From Prunella strophiata (taxonomy: Eukaryota > Chordata > Aves > Passeriformes > Prunellidae), in NCBI GenBank assembly GCA_036583965.1, contig JAZBQD010000015.1, forward strand, positions 72,776,330 through 72,840,329: a stretch of 64,000 nt of DNA, read 5' to 3'. Below, piece by piece: positions 1 to 12,165 of the stretch; position 1 is the first letter of the stretch, and each line of letters opens with the position of its first letter. The translations under genes and the position numbers were made by a program. The notes beneath the pieces are model-generated. The model was not told the DNA's origin. It ran no database searches and saw only the letters and a program-made list of their open reading frames with translations.

Positions 1-193
1 ATTGGCAAGGTACTGGAATGGGTTGCCTGGAGAAGGCTGTGGATGCCCCTCCCCTGGAAGTGTTCAATGCCAGGCTTGGATGGGACTTGGACCAACCTGG
101 TCTAGTGGGAGGTCTTCCTGCCCCTGGCAAGGGGGTTGGAACTGGATGATCTTTACAGTCCCTTCTAACCCGAACCATCCTATAATGACATGA
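1..193 (+). mobile_element. CR1 LINE, 3' end, cut by window edge
   Basis: The sequence follows the avian CR1 3' untranslated region in order. It has the 'tactggaatgggttgcctgga' type motif, then a 'ccctggaagtgttcaa' motif, then 'ggttggaactggatgatct', and ends in a degenerate 'aaccatcctataatgac' tail where intact copies have ATTCTATG units. It is a dead 5'-truncated fragment whose left part lies outside the window. The open frame reading through it is not a gene. Confidence 0.85.
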
Positions 194-3100
194 TTTGTGT
201 TCTGGACATCAACAATTTCTTGTATGTTTCTTGTTTCTTCTTCTTCAGGCCACTAGGAAATATCCAGTACAATTGCCCACTGTACAGGATGTAGGAATTG
301 GCAATTATATGCAGATGTCAGTATCTTTTTGACTCACACATAATGTCTGCTTGATCTATGGTTCTATGATTCAATAAAAAGCTAGCACGATTTGCAGAAA
401 ACCCATATGGAGCATCTTCCTTCTCTTGCAGATAATCTCAGCATTTGTTGCAATCATTCAAGTCTGTTCCTGTCAGACACCTAGCCTGACTTCATAGGAC
501 CAAGACTGTGCTGATTTAAAACCCAGAATGAAAAGTAAACTCATTCAAGCTTCCCCCTTTCAGTATTGGAGAAAAGACCAGGAGAAATTATAAGACAGAG
601 TCACAATTTACTGAAAAATTGCCATAACCATAACAATATTAACCAGAGAGAGTACAGAAGAGAGACTGTTTTACCCACAAAAAGGTTATTCACCACCTGA
701 CAAACAAAAATACTTCCCAAAGAAGTATTCTTCCAAAGAAATACTTCCCAAAGAGGGGCTGTCTCCCTCTGCAGTGGCAGTAGGGGCAGCAAGTGGCAGC
801 AGTGGCAGCAGCTCTGGTTCCAACCCAAGGTCCAGCATATCCCCTCTTGCAAACCCATTAAAAGATGGAATCCCTTCTGCTTCCAGTCATCAGATTCCTC
901 CTGCCATGATGTGGGTGATATGAAATTAAACAGTGCTAGAAATTCCACCTCTTTTCTCTATAACCATGACCTGGGTGACTCTAAATTTTTCTGGATATTT
1001 ATTTATTCTGACCTGCACCATACTAGAAATTCTTTTAATTTTAGGTGATATACTTTTTCTCTTCATTTATTCTTTTATAATAGGATACTACAACTTTTCT
1101 TTCTTGTAATTTACTGAATAAAAAAATTACTCTTTTGTTTACTGAAGCTATTCTGATTACAGATGGGATTGAAACCATCTCTTTTCTTTAAAGATTTAAA
1201 AATGTCAGCTCTACTAAAGAATTGTCTTTTAAGAACTCTTTGATTCCTGCCTTAACTCTGAGACTGCGAAGTGTTGAAGATATTATTATTCATAAAGGTG
1301 TTGAGAATTTTCAGGGTGCAAGTAGATTTAAGCCTGCAATTTGGTATGTATTTGTATTAAATGAAGCCTACAGCTTACATCAAATCATACTTTTCCTTTA
1401 AAAAAATATTGCACTTGGGGGTTAAGGCTAATGTGACAGTTTCCAGCATTTATTTTGTCATATTAGAAATTCAACAAGAACAGAAGACCTTGCAAAATCA
1501 AATCCAGTTTGGTTCATTTATTGCTTTGAAGGCTCAAAGAGGTCATTAAAAACCAACATGGATTCTGGGCACTTTTTCATATATACTAACTTCTCCCATT
1601 CTTCAGTAAGTGTACCTCAAGGGCCTTTCAATATCCCAGTAAAAGTACTTTCTGACAAACCCACTCAAATTGCTTCTGTGAGCCAGATGTCTCTGTTCTT
1701 GCCTCCATCAGCAAAAGTAGTGTTGCATTTTAGTTACTGCTGCTGCTAACATCAGCATTCACAGAGGAGGAAGAAAAGAGTTTTTATGAGAGAAGAATAG
1801 ATTTCTGAAGCCAAGTAATGCCATTAGAAACTGCACTAAAGTTCATCTGAATTCTCTGGAAGGTGAATCTTATAGTATTACATGCAGTCCTGTTAATTTC
1901 TTAGGGACCAAAGAGTGACATGCCTTTGAAAAGTGAATTATTCATAATTACACTTGTTAAAAATCTATATGCTAATAGCACTACTGTAAAAATAATTCCC
2001 TGAAAATACCAATAATCTGAATTCATCTCATGAGCCTATTTGAAAGTGGGAAGATTAAGATGATGTTGAGAAGCATCGTGTAACTCAGTGAGGGTTAGCT
2101 TGCTTTGCTGATTCCCTGAAAGGGTCCTATTCTTTCTCAACTTTCTAGTGAAATTGCTGAAATCAGAATTACCTCTGATTTTTGAAATGAATGTTTACCT
2201 AGAAAGTCACTGTTTATTTTTTTTTACTGCAGCTGCAGAATACATGAATAATGCAGTATTAGCAAAATATAAATCATACAGCAGCCAGTTAAAATTATGC
2301 CCCTGTTAAAAATGTGAAGCAAAAGGCATTCAATTAGGTATGTATGACTGTGTACACAGATGAGGGATTTAAGAGAAAAAATGCACTTTTTGAAAGTGAA
2401 AATAAAATTGGACCTGACACATCCAAGGATGAGTATTGTCAAGCTGCTCTCTTGGCTTGTTTGAAAAGAGGCCTATACTTTATAATTGGAAGGACTAAGT
2501 TTCATTTTATCAAATAACTGAGAACTCAGCAGGTATTTGTATAGAATAATACAGATCTATCCTTGAAAATATAAAACCTTGACATAATTTCTGCTTTAGA
2601 CTGCCAGGACATTATTCTGTCTTGGCTAATCATTGGCTTTGTTTGGTTTATTTTTTTTAACTTTGTGCTAATACAAAGCTTTGTGTTATTACTAAGTGGT
2701 GTGTGTTGTGTTGGCAGTTGAAAGGTCTAAACCCCAAAACTAACTAGATTTGTTTTCTTAAAGTGTTATTATTTCTGACCATTGCCTCATTGTTGCATGG
2801 CAGATGGTCATAAATCCAGCCAGCATTTGGTAACAGATCACCTTGACTAAAATCACAAAGCAGGCATTATTTTTACATAAAAAGTATGTCTCCACTTTTA
2901 TACTATATTTGGCACCTACAGAAATGTGAGCAAAATGATGAAGAAAGTTATACTGACCAGTCTGCCAGATTATTTGGCATCTTGATTCCCTTGTTTTCTC
3001 CTTCTAAGCAGATTCTCACACCTGTTACTAGACTGTTGTGCTTGTCAAAAGCAATAAAAGCAAATGGTTTTAATTGTTAAGAAGAGTCCTCAAGGCAAGA

Positions 3101-4385
3101 CCATTAGGGAATCCCACTCAGTGTCCAGCTGGTCATCCAAAATCTATTTGCTGCTGCAGTGCATGAAAAAAAGGTTCTTTTGCATTCAGTGTCTGAAAGC
3201 TGCTTTTTAATTTTGGCTTTCTTTTTTGGACTCAGGAACATCTGTCATACATCAAGTGCTAAATTTACTACCTGATACTGAGAAGCTGTTTGTTTTAATT
3301 CTGTTACAACATTACTGAAAAGAAATGAAACTCATACTATTTTGTTTTTAGCTGGCTCTCATAGTTTCTCTGAATTGATTGGCATGATGAATAAAAAGTT
3401 TTTCTTAAAAGCATAAATCAAAATTGTCACATCTTTTGCAAAAGTATGAACACCTCTGAAGGCATTTTTTGAATCCAAAATAATGTCAAGATGATGACTG
3501 TGGTTTTTAAAACTCTTTAAACTCCCATAAATATCAGTAAAGAAGTCCAGTCAGTAGTAATCTGCAAAAATAATTTTCAGAAGTTAAGGTTTTATTATTC
3601 CTATCTATTATTAAATAATGGTAAATGCAGTGATTTTATTGTTTACATGTAAAGGAATGCATATATATATGTGTGCTAAAATTACTTCCTACAGTCTGAG
3701 AATGATAATATTACATTTTTAATTTTTGCCTAAAACATGCTTCAAGTAAAATACTCTTAAATAGTTTGTCACTAGCTAGGAGAAAACATTTCTCTCCTCT
3801 TCCTGTCTCTCCTTTTAGTAATTTCTTGTCTAGTACTTCTGAAAAGTTAAAAACAGAATGTGTGGAAGATCCTAAATTAGTGATTCACAAATGTAGCAAG
3901 AATGTAACTTATGCAAATGTCTTTTCACAATGACAGAAACTAAATACCCTCAGGTACACACGGTTCTGTTAATGCACTGTCCATCTTCCACAAAGCAAGT
4001 ACATTAGACATATTTAACACTCCATGTGGAAGTGCTATGTTCTAGAAAATGCTCCAGACAACAGCTGGTATGAGCTCTGTGCTAAGTAACTCTCACTTTT
4101 GCAGACTACTATGAAACCCAGGAGGGAGCTGAGGTTGCTTCTGGCTTTCTGCTAACTGTTCATAACTAAGCTAAGAATATGCATGACAGAGACCAAAAAT
4201 GCTACTGAATACAGTAAAACCTATGCTGCTTCAACTGGTTCATAGTAGTTGCATTCCCAATCGACTTAATAGGATTTTTGTCTTACTGTGCATTTGTGAC
4301 AGAGAATTCTGTTTAGAGGTGTGAGGAAAGGGTAAGCAGCTGTTTAAGTGATTGCATATGTATTATAACTAGTAGAGGAATGACA
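194..4385. other. AT-rich non-coding stretch, no gene seen
   Basis: Only short open frames occur, none with recognisable domains or convincing splice signals. One segment (about 560-960) is listed separately as a possible decayed LTR. Otherwise I see single-copy-looking AT-rich sequence with short homopolymer runs and a small AT dinucleotide run near 3660. Confidence 0.55.
560..960 (-). repeat. possible decayed LTR-like segment
   Basis: Read on the minus strand, a GC-richer CTG/CCA-rich part is followed by a T-rich part ending in 'tttttcagtaaattgtgact', which resembles the polyadenylation end of avian retroviral LTRs. A short motif (aaatacttcccaaagag-like) occurs twice, near 708-724 and 739-755. 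I found no terminal TG/CA pair or target-site duplication, and the minus-strand frame of 115 codons has no known domain. This is a weak call. It could equally be unique sequence. Confidence 0.2.
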
Positions 4386-5182
4386 TTGTGCTGCCATTCT
4401 TGGATATCTGTATAAGCTGGAGGAGCAGGCCAAAAGGAACATTTCAAGTTCTACAGGGACAGAAAAAGGCCAAGTCCTGCCACAGGCAGGATACAACCTG
4501 TGCAGCTGTGCAGGATGGTTCCTGCATGGCAGAGGGCAGCTCTGCAGGGAAGGATCTGGGGAGCTTGGTAGACACACACTGAATGTAGTAATGTGCCCTG
4601 GTTGCAGAGGCAGCCAACAGTGTCATGGGAGGTACTCACTGGGGCACAGCCAGGATGTGGAGAGGAAGGATTTTCCTCTTACACCCAGCACATCTAGCAT
4701 GCCACATCCAATGTTGGGACTCAATTACAAAAAAATTATCAAGAAGTCCCTGATATTGGTGGTTCCTAATCACCCTGGGTTTCTAGGATGGTCAGGGATT
4801 GGGGCACGTGCCCTGTGAAAAGAGACCTGGAGACTTTTTTTTGGCCTGGAGAAGATATTACTTTGAGGGGAGCTAACAGCAGTGTGCCAGGATCTACAAA
4901 GTGCTCTCAAGAAGAGAGAGCCCGGCACTTCACAGCACTGTGTCATGGGAGGATGACAGACACATGACACAGTGAGTTCTAACTGGATATGAGGAAAAAC
5001 TTTTCACCACTAGTACAGTCAAATATTGACCAGAGATAAGCTGCCCTAGTAGGGCTGTAGAGTTCTCTTGTTCTGAAGTTTTTCAAACCCTGACTAATTT
5101 TGGACCTCTGTTACCTACTCAAACCTGAACTTGTTTGAGTAAGATGTCGAATTAATGCCTTTCTAAGATGCCTTCCTACTAG
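4386..5182 (+). mobile_element. CR1 LINE, older degenerate copy of about 800 bp
   Basis: The order of CR1 3' blocks is recognisable. It starts with 'gctgccattc', continues through 'ctggaggagcaggccaaaa' and 'ggatctggggagcttggt', then a 'ttttcctcttacacccagca' block, a 'ggcctggagaaga' block, 'ggatatgaggaaaaactttt', and a final 'tttgagtaagatgtcgaa' block near the 3' end. It covers the last part of the reverse-transcriptase ORF region and the 3' UTR. Many substitutions and indels make it non-functional, and 4740-4835 aligns poorly and may be an insertion. Several short frames on both strands here are by-products of the repeat. Confidence 0.8.
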
Positions 5183-8100
5183 AAATATCCCAGGAAAATT
5201 CAAAGTCTTTTGCAAAGCATCAAATGTTCTATATTCCTAGAATATTTTGAGATGTGAGAAGCAACGGATGCCAGGAAGTTCTGTTACAAATGTCACCTCT
5301 CAAACAGAAGCTGATGATTCTGCTCCAGTTGCTCATGCTGACTACTTATAAGTGTTCTGAGTACTTCCACTGAAATTATTATGGTTACTGTCAGAATAAG
5401 ATATAACCAGTGAGAAAAATGGCAGGTCTAAGCTGCCAGTGTTAGCTAAGCCTTGACAGGCTTATCACTTCCTCTTCAGTTGTGAATTAAATGACAATAA
5501 TGCATCTCAACAAAACAAATTAATTTGCTAACTTTAAATTTGAATAATACCTAATATTTGACAGGAAAAAATAATGTTGATTCTATTGTCTTTTCATTAT
5601 TTATAATCTGATATGTAGTACAGAAATACAGCTAAACTGAACGATATCTAAATTGTAATTATGATGCAATTGTGATAATTACCTATTCTATGTAACAAGT
5701 TTTATATAATTATATATATTATATATGATTATATGATTATATGTTTAATAAAATTAAATTAGCTACAGATATATAAAATGCACCAGGAAACTCTCACACA
5801 TTTATGTGCATCATAATTTAACTTGCAAAACATGTTCACCAGAGTACAATTTTACTGATTAATATTTGCCATGCAAAATGCAATATGCTGTTGAATAATG
5901 AGTCTTACTGATTGATTGTATGAATGGCATAAACAAGGGTCCCACCTAATAATTTAACAAACTGATAAGAAAATGTGTAAAGAGTTTACAAGTGAAAATT
6001 AATGTCTGCTACAGTAAATAAGTGTTCAAGAGGGAAGATAAAAGTCTGTCCAGCATTGGGTCATTCTTCCAGCTTTTCCACTTCTGTGTTACTAAGGTTT
6101 ACAAAGGGTTACTAGGGATTTTTGGTGATTTGTTTAGTTGTCACAATTCACAATAATCAGCTTTTTTGTAAGGTCTAAATTACAATGAATTGCATTGAAG
6201 ATATAGTGAAATCCTGTTGGAGGCTTTTACAAGTGTTGATTGCATGAAATATTTACTTTGGAGTACAGTTGATGTATGTTATCAAATCCACAGAGCCTAA
6301 AAATCTAAATTCAATCTGAAACTTTTTAGAAAGACAGGATCACATTATTACAACATTAGCCTTATTGATCCTATTACTTTAGAAATATTCAGGAGGCTAT
6401 GTAGAACTACTCAGGTAATTTATAACATCTGGTATTCAGTATTATGCTATAACTAAAACATAACAGCATAAAAGACCCCTAAAATAACAAAAAGATTTTT
6501 TTTCCACTGGCTTTATTGAGGTGTGTAGTCCTGTGGATGTAGTCATGAAGATGGTGGTGCAGTCTCTCTCTCCCTCCTGTGTGACAGGTTACATGCTGTA
6601 TTGGCTTTTAGTAAGTGAGGATATGAGCTTTTTCCATCCCCCTCCTCCTCATCAGTAAATCTGTACCTGTCTGTATAGAGGAAATGAAATTGGTACTGTC
6701 TTGGATGAATTCTGAAACTGAGTTTAAAACAATTGCTTATTTATTAGGTTTTCTTAGGCTGGCCTCAATATTAAGGCATTTTTGCGACAGTTAAGACTGA
6801 AGTTTGACCATATCAGTATCTTCCAGAAGCTGTATCCTATGATTTCTGTGAAACCTTCAAGGAGAGGAATAATATCATCAGCAGTGTTCACTGCACTACG
6901 TTTTAAATGCAGAGGGTACTCCTTTTGGTACAGCCATCTGCATGGGAAGGGATGTTTATCCTCACACCGAACACTGAGAACACTGCTGCCATCCCTGCCA
7001 TGAATGTCTCCCTAAAATCCTCCCAAGGGTTGTCATCTCTGCCCATGAGAAAGGCAGATCATACATGCATTCTTTGCATTCTTTCAAAAGTGGAATCCCA
7101 AATGCTTATAACTTGCTTCCATATTAGAAAGTGATAAGTCATAATAGTGCTCCACTATCACTTTTTATGGTCTGTCATCCTTTACTGTTGAGAAGTGCAG
7201 CAGCTGGAGCAGGTGATTTCACAGGGGAAATTTGTTCAATTGTCATAGTTGAAATTGAATCAGCAGTGAAGAGGTTTATTGCCACACAGTTAATTGGTAA
7301 TCAGTGAACTAAATATTGAGGGTCAGCATAATAATTGCAACAGATACTCCATTGTCCTAGACACTTATAAAATGTCTGCACATACCTACTGATTTTGAAA
7401 CAACCTAACTAATCTTTTAGAGTTCTGTGATCACACACACATGCCCACTCTATGTCAGAGGATGCATGCACAAGCTCTAGCTCTTTGCCCTACCTCCTGC
7501 AGCCCTCCAAGACACACATGAGCACAGCCCATGAGGTGACATATGTACAGAGGCATGGATCATACATACTGAGCTGTGGATCCCTCCCTGCTGCACTCTG
7601 GCATATTCATGCCTTCAACAGGAAGTGACTCCATCAGAGATGGACAAGTGCCAGCAGGGTGACTTCTAGCAATGTCAAATCAGATTTTCAGTGCTGTTCT
7701 GTTATCCTCTCCTCTGTCTCCATCACTGCAAATTATTTTGCTCATTTTGTACTTCTCAAGTCAACTCTTTTCGTGTTTCCAAAAGCTTACAATACTCCCC
7801 TTTTTACCATTTAATTTGTTTTAATGTTGATGGGTTTCTTTCCTCTTCAGTGTCACTAAAATGCCCTCCTGGGTAGTTTTGGATGGTCCACTCAACCACA
7901 CACTTGGTACACGGGTTCCTGTCTTTCCAACTGCTGCTATACAGCCATTTAGCACAGAGCTGGGACTATGCAAGTTAATCTCTTGTGATGTTTTTGTCAC
8001 TGATAATAGTCCTGTTCCTAGTTCAGGCACACCTGCCAGAATTTTGCTACCCCAGCCATGAGCTCTTAATAGAATTCTTTAGTTATGTGCTCTGTCATTA

Positions 8101-9334
8101 ATGTCACCACAGCCCTGCTTTATGTTGGCTTACAAAAGTATAAGAATGGTGACATCACTTGAGACCAATGGTCTATGTCATTAGGTAGTAGTTGCCAATA
8201 GCAGATGCTTTAGAAAGAATATGGAAAATGTAGTGATTTTTCCTGAAAACACTCTCCCAGCCTCCAACATTTGCAGCTCAGAGATATCCTAAGTCATAAA
8301 TAACAATTTTATTCTGTCATATCTCAGTCAATTTCTCTGTATGTCTTGATTCCCACAGCATATATTCTGTATGTGTGAAGAGGCTTTTAGTAGAATCAGG
8401 GAAACCTTTAGGACCAGAAGTTCTTTGGCCCTGGGGTTCCATGGTTTTACTTTTTATTTCTAGATACTGTTTTCCTAGTATTCAATTTATTAGGATGAAT
8501 TGTGATGCAGTTTAGCAATGGTACATGCAAGATGATGGCTTGTAGCTTCTGGAATGTGTCTCTGGCTGAGGAAGGTTGTTTGCAGTGGATCTCCTGTTCT
8601 AGGCCCATCCTCTTTTCTGGCACCATGCAGAGGAGCCATGCAGGGATAGCAAATGTGTAGATGTTCCTATCAAACACATCAACAGAACAGATTTATCTTT
8701 ATTTTAGGTCTTATAACATAAAAACAGCAATTATAATAACAACAATACCAGTAATAACATTTATAATAAGAAGAATGCACCTTCATTGGATTAATTATTT
8801 CTGTGGTTTATACTACATTACAGTGGAAGTCATAGTATTGTTGTAATTTTTTTAAATCCAAAAAGCAAGTCATTCTGGATCCACCAGGGATGAATTTACT
8901 TAGGAATCTGACATTGTTTTCACTATAAAGCAATTGAAATTATAAATAAGGGGGTTTGCTTATTATTTTTTTTTTTTGTAGCTGGGTGAACACATGAGGA
9001 TTATAAAATATATTTTATATAAAATATACAAATTATATATATATATATTCTGAAATATACAGTCATTCTTAATGTCTGAGTTGTCTCCAAGGGATTAAAC
9101 TAGTTAAGGCAGACCATTTAGAATAACAACAGAGAAATTAGAACTGAAACTTGAGACTAGGTCCACCTATTTCCTATCTGAGATGTCTAATGGTTAGCAG
9201 TTTAACCCTGTGTGGTATTCAAGAACTTTACCTCAATATTTACTTCATGAATGTAGGTTAAAAAAAATCATAGAAGAAATGTTTATCATTCTAAAAATGT
9301 AAACACTACAAGCTTTTTATAAATAATGCCTTAC
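5183..9334. other. AT-rich non-coding stretch, no gene seen
   Basis: No recognisable coding sequence was found. Overlapping frames of 60-76 codons on both strands at 7820-8060 and 8447-8677 have no recognisable domain and are of chance length for this base composition. Simple AT runs occur at 5699-5757 and 9037-9050. Confidence 0.55.
5699..5757. repeat. AT-rich low-complexity run
   Basis: An imperfect run of TATA and ATTATATG units is almost devoid of G and C. It is simple sequence with no evidence of function. Confidence 0.7.
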
Positions 9335-9941
9335 TCTTGCATTTTAACCACAGTGAGTAACTAAAGACCGTGCAGCTGCTCACTCCCTCCCAAACCCATC
9401 CACCTGAGAGGGAAAAGACAATCAGGAAAAGGTAAAATCCATGGGTTGAGATAAGAACAGTTTGATTTTTGAAATAAACTAAAATATAATAATAATAATA
9501 ATAATATAATAACAATCATAACAACAACAACATGGGAGACAAACATATGAGAGAGAGGAGTAAAACCCAAGAGAAATGAGTGATACTGAATATCAGTGCT
9601 CACCACCCCCTGACTGTGCCAGCACACTGTGCACTGACTGATGCGGAGAAGTGATCGACCTCTCCTGGACAATTCTCCCCAGTTTATATTTTGGGGATGA
9701 TGCACTATGGTGTGGAACATCCTTTTGCCTAGTTTGGGTCAGCTGCTTCCTCATGGCTTCTTGTGCACCAGCTCACTGGGAGAGCATGGGAACTGAAAAG
9801 TCCCTGATCAGGGTAAGCATTGTCCAACATCAACTAAAACATCAGTGTTTTATCAGTGTTATTATCATCCTAAATCCAGAACACAGCACTGTACCAGCTA
9901 CTAAGGAGAAAATTAACTCCATTCCAGCTGAAAACGGGACA
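9335..9941 (-). mobile_element. avian endogenous retrovirus solo LTR (minus strand)
   Basis: On the minus strand the element begins TGTCCCGTTTTCAGCTGG and runs through 'gagttaattttct'. It then has 'gacccaaact', a TATA-box region, an ATT-rich simple stretch and 'aactgttcttatctcaaccc', ending near the motif that pairs with 'gcattttaacca' on the plus strand. This order matches an abundant avian LTR family I recognise. The flanking five bases are CTTAC on the left and TTTAC on the right, a possible target-site duplication with one mismatch. No gag, pol or env sequence adjoins, so it is a solo LTR. The 119-codon frame inside it is fortuitous. Confidence 0.8.
9681..9688 (-). promoter_or_regulatory. 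TATA-like element of the LTR
   Basis: The minus strand reads TATAAACT inside the LTR, in the position where relatives of this family carry 'tataaactgg'. It would have driven retroviral transcription leftwards. Whether it is active now cannot be judged. Confidence 0.4.
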
Positions 9942-10440
9942 TTTACAAAGCAAACAAATAAAGAAACAAATAGACTCAACATGCTATACACTAGAGAATA
10001 TTGATCATTTTGACTACAAGCATTACAAATTAGGAGGATAGAAATTTCTCTGGGAAAATATCTTATGGGATATAATAGACTTGGAACTTTCAACGGTGTG
10101 ACTAATGAATTATCCAGCTTTAAGGCAAACTGAAGCACACATCACCACAGCTCAAAACTAATCAGGGAACACTAATTCCCTTTATCATCATGGACAGTAA
10201 TGAATGGGGAATTTGATATATGACATGGGGATTAGAAAGCGTAGAAAGATTGCTCTTAACACCTGTTACACACATCATATCTGCATGTTTCCTGCCAAAT
10301 GCTGATTTAGTTTTACATAACTTTACAACATGTTAATTATGTCCGGTGTGAAGTGGGATAGGGAAGGGATGCTGTCACTCCACTTAGACAAAGCTAAGAC
10401 TGTAGGACTTTGTTTATGATGGCTGTGCTTGGAGGTGCTA
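9942..10440. other. non-coding interval between LTR and CpG island
   Basis: I see nothing recognisable here: no repeat, no exon. It is ordinary AT-rich sequence. Confidence 0.5.
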
Positions 10441-10780
10441 AGATCTCCGAGTAGAACAGCGTAGGTGCAGAATGAAAATCCCCTCCACTGACCGCAGGGA
10501 GAGCCCTGTCCCGCCGGGCTCTCTGCCATCCCTGCCGGGTCTCTCCTGCCCCGTCCCTGCTCCCGCTGTCCCCTCGGCGCTCGCAGCGCTGTTTCTCGCT
10601 CGCTTCCCCTGGCTCAGCCCTGGCTGCCGGGCAGCGTTTTGCCCTCCCTTGCCCAGGCTTTCCCCGGGGCTGAGGGGCTCAGCCACAGTGCCCTGCGCTG
10701 GGGCCGCTGCAGCCGCTGGCACCGCCTGGGGCCGGCCCGGGGCAGCGCCAGCACCGGGACCCCGGCATCATTTCCCGTGC
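10441..10780. promoter_or_regulatory. short CpG island, no gene attached
   Basis: About 300 bp is very GC-rich and contains roughly 27 CpG dinucleotides by eye, whereas the surrounding DNA is AT-rich and almost CpG-free. Open frames of 121 codons (plus) and 94 codons (minus) cross it, but both are Pro/Ala/Gly-rich consequences of composition. In vertebrates such islands usually mark promoters or unmethylated regulatory DNA. It lies just upstream of a retroviral LTR insertion but outside that element's target-site duplication, so it is not part of the LTR. It could be an orphan promoter (for example of a long non-coding RNA) or an unclassified GC-rich repeat. Confidence 0.5.
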
Positions 10781-10824
10781 TCTTACAATCCTGTAAAGCT
10801 AGTTACCAGCTCATATTTGAAGAG

Positions 10825-11483
10825 TGTCCTGGGGTGACGTTATGATGCTTGTATCCCCAATTCGTCTATTCGCTTTATGCTGGATATTATGTTCTGGCTT
10901 CAAGACTGGCTCCGAAAAGTGAAGTTTTGTTTTGTCTTGTTATCAGCCTGCTCCCCCACAGCCAAAGGGACACAGACAGCAAAGTACATAGTGCTGCTTT
11001 TGCTTTTGCTCTGGCTTTCACTTTGCTCCTGCTTTGCTCTTGCTCCTTGCTTTTGCTTATTAGTTAGTTTACCTAGGCAGTCCGATTTTTCCCTGGACTG
11101 TTTTTTTTCCTTTCCCTTTCTTGGAACCATTCGAACCTGCTCTGGACTGGGACCCGGGAAACACCGGAGAGTTTACACTTTGTGGCCTGCAGCAGCCATC
11201 CCCAGCACCAGAGGGGGGATATGTCAATAACAGAGCAACTACTCCCAGGAGAGACTTTCTGAATTTGTCATCTTTTCTTTCAGAACGGTAAAAGAGTGTT
11301 GTCATCTGGTATTGTTCATTTTGTGGGCTGGCGGGTGCTGTGCCTAGTTAAATAAACAGGTTCTTTCCACCTCTCTCCAAGGAATGCCTTCCTGAACCGG
11401 TTGGGGGGAGAGGCCATGGGAGTTTCCTTTCTGGAGGGGCCCCCTTTGGAGGTTCTCTCCCAAATTTGCCCTAAACCAGGACA
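10825..11483 (+). mobile_element. avian endogenous retrovirus solo LTR, intact ends
   Basis: The element begins TGTCCTGGGGTGACG and ends CTAAACCAGGACA, giving the canonical TG...CA termini. It is flanked by a perfect five-base duplication AAGAG (10820-10824 and 11484-11488). It contains a CTTTTG/CTCTTG-rich stretch (about 10991-11057) and an AATAAA polyadenylation signal. No internal retroviral genes are present, so this is the product of recombination between two LTRs. A 5-bp duplication fits the ERVL type, but the family name cannot be fixed by eye. Intact termini and duplication suggest a fairly young insertion. Confidence 0.9.
11351..11356 (+). terminator. AATAAA polyadenylation signal of the LTR
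   Basis: A canonical AATAAA hexamer in the 3' third of the LTR is followed by a T/C-rich region. This is the normal placement for the retroviral R-region signal. Confidence 0.55.
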
Positions 11484-11488
11484 AAGAG

Positions 11489-12040
11489 CCACTTAGTTGT
11501 GTGAGGCGGCAGGCTTTATATCAGGTTTAACTAACACAATGAGTTGGCTACTTGCCTTTTAAAAAAATGTCTTGATTTTTTTTGATTTTCATAAAGTTAT
11601 TTAGGCTTGACAACAAATAAAGCAGGCTGCAGTAATGGCATACTAGCGTCAGCCTATTGCCTGTGAATCTGTAATGATTCTGTGCAGTGTTTGCTTAGCA
11701 ACATTCAGAAAGATGGCTGCTTTTTCCCTATGGTGCCTCAGTTGCCCTGAAGAAGGAGTCCTAGGAGCTGAAAAAGGCAGGAAAAAGTAGAGATAATCAC
11801 CTGCCTTTACAGGAGGAAGGAAAACAATTGGCAAGACAGACTAGAAAAAAAACCCACAACAAAATAAAACCGAACCAGGATGAGGACAGCAGGATGAGGT
11901 GCAGAAGGGGAAGATAGGCAATGGGTGTAAAAGTGAATGTAAAACAGACAGCAAAGGGAGAGAACAGGAGGGAATAAAACTTTGCACAAAACTAGAAGAA
12001 ATATCTAAACATAAGTACACGCTATCTAAATGCAGGCAAT
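11489..12040. other. non-coding stretch, no gene seen
   Basis: No exon or repeat is recognised. A purine-rich segment lies near 11840-12000, and the open frames opposite it (60-67 codons, minus) are low-complexity Ser/Phe/Leu-rich. Confidence 0.5.
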
Positions 12041-12165
12041 GCATAGTTAAGGTTGAAAAAGACCTTTAAGGTCATGAAGCCCAACTGTCTCATCCAGGCA
12101 GCGAGTTGACACACGGCATATAGGGATACCCTGCAAACAGTACCAAGGACACCTCATGTCTGAAC
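12041..12165 (-). mobile_element. CR1 LINE 3' fragment
   Basis: 'gcatagttaaggttgaaaaa', then 'gacctttaaggtcatgaagc', is the reverse complement of the CR1 3' end, which usually reads GGTTGGAAAGGACCTTTAAGGTCAT. The similarity fades after about 70 bases. The right boundary is approximate. Confidence 0.65.

Noticed and set aside
4388..4970. Several frames of 60-77 codons on both strands
   Set aside because: They lie within a degenerate CR1 copy.
9361..10138. Frames of 98-119 codons around the LTR at 9.3-9.9 kb
   Set aside because: They lie wholly or mostly in LTR sequence and change strand and phase freely. They are not retroviral or host genes.
10472..10837. 121-codon plus-strand frame and overlapping 94-codon minus-strand frame
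   Set aside because: They cross the CpG island, where stops are rare. The peptides are low-complexity Pro/Ala/Gly-rich with no domain, and one runs into the LTR.
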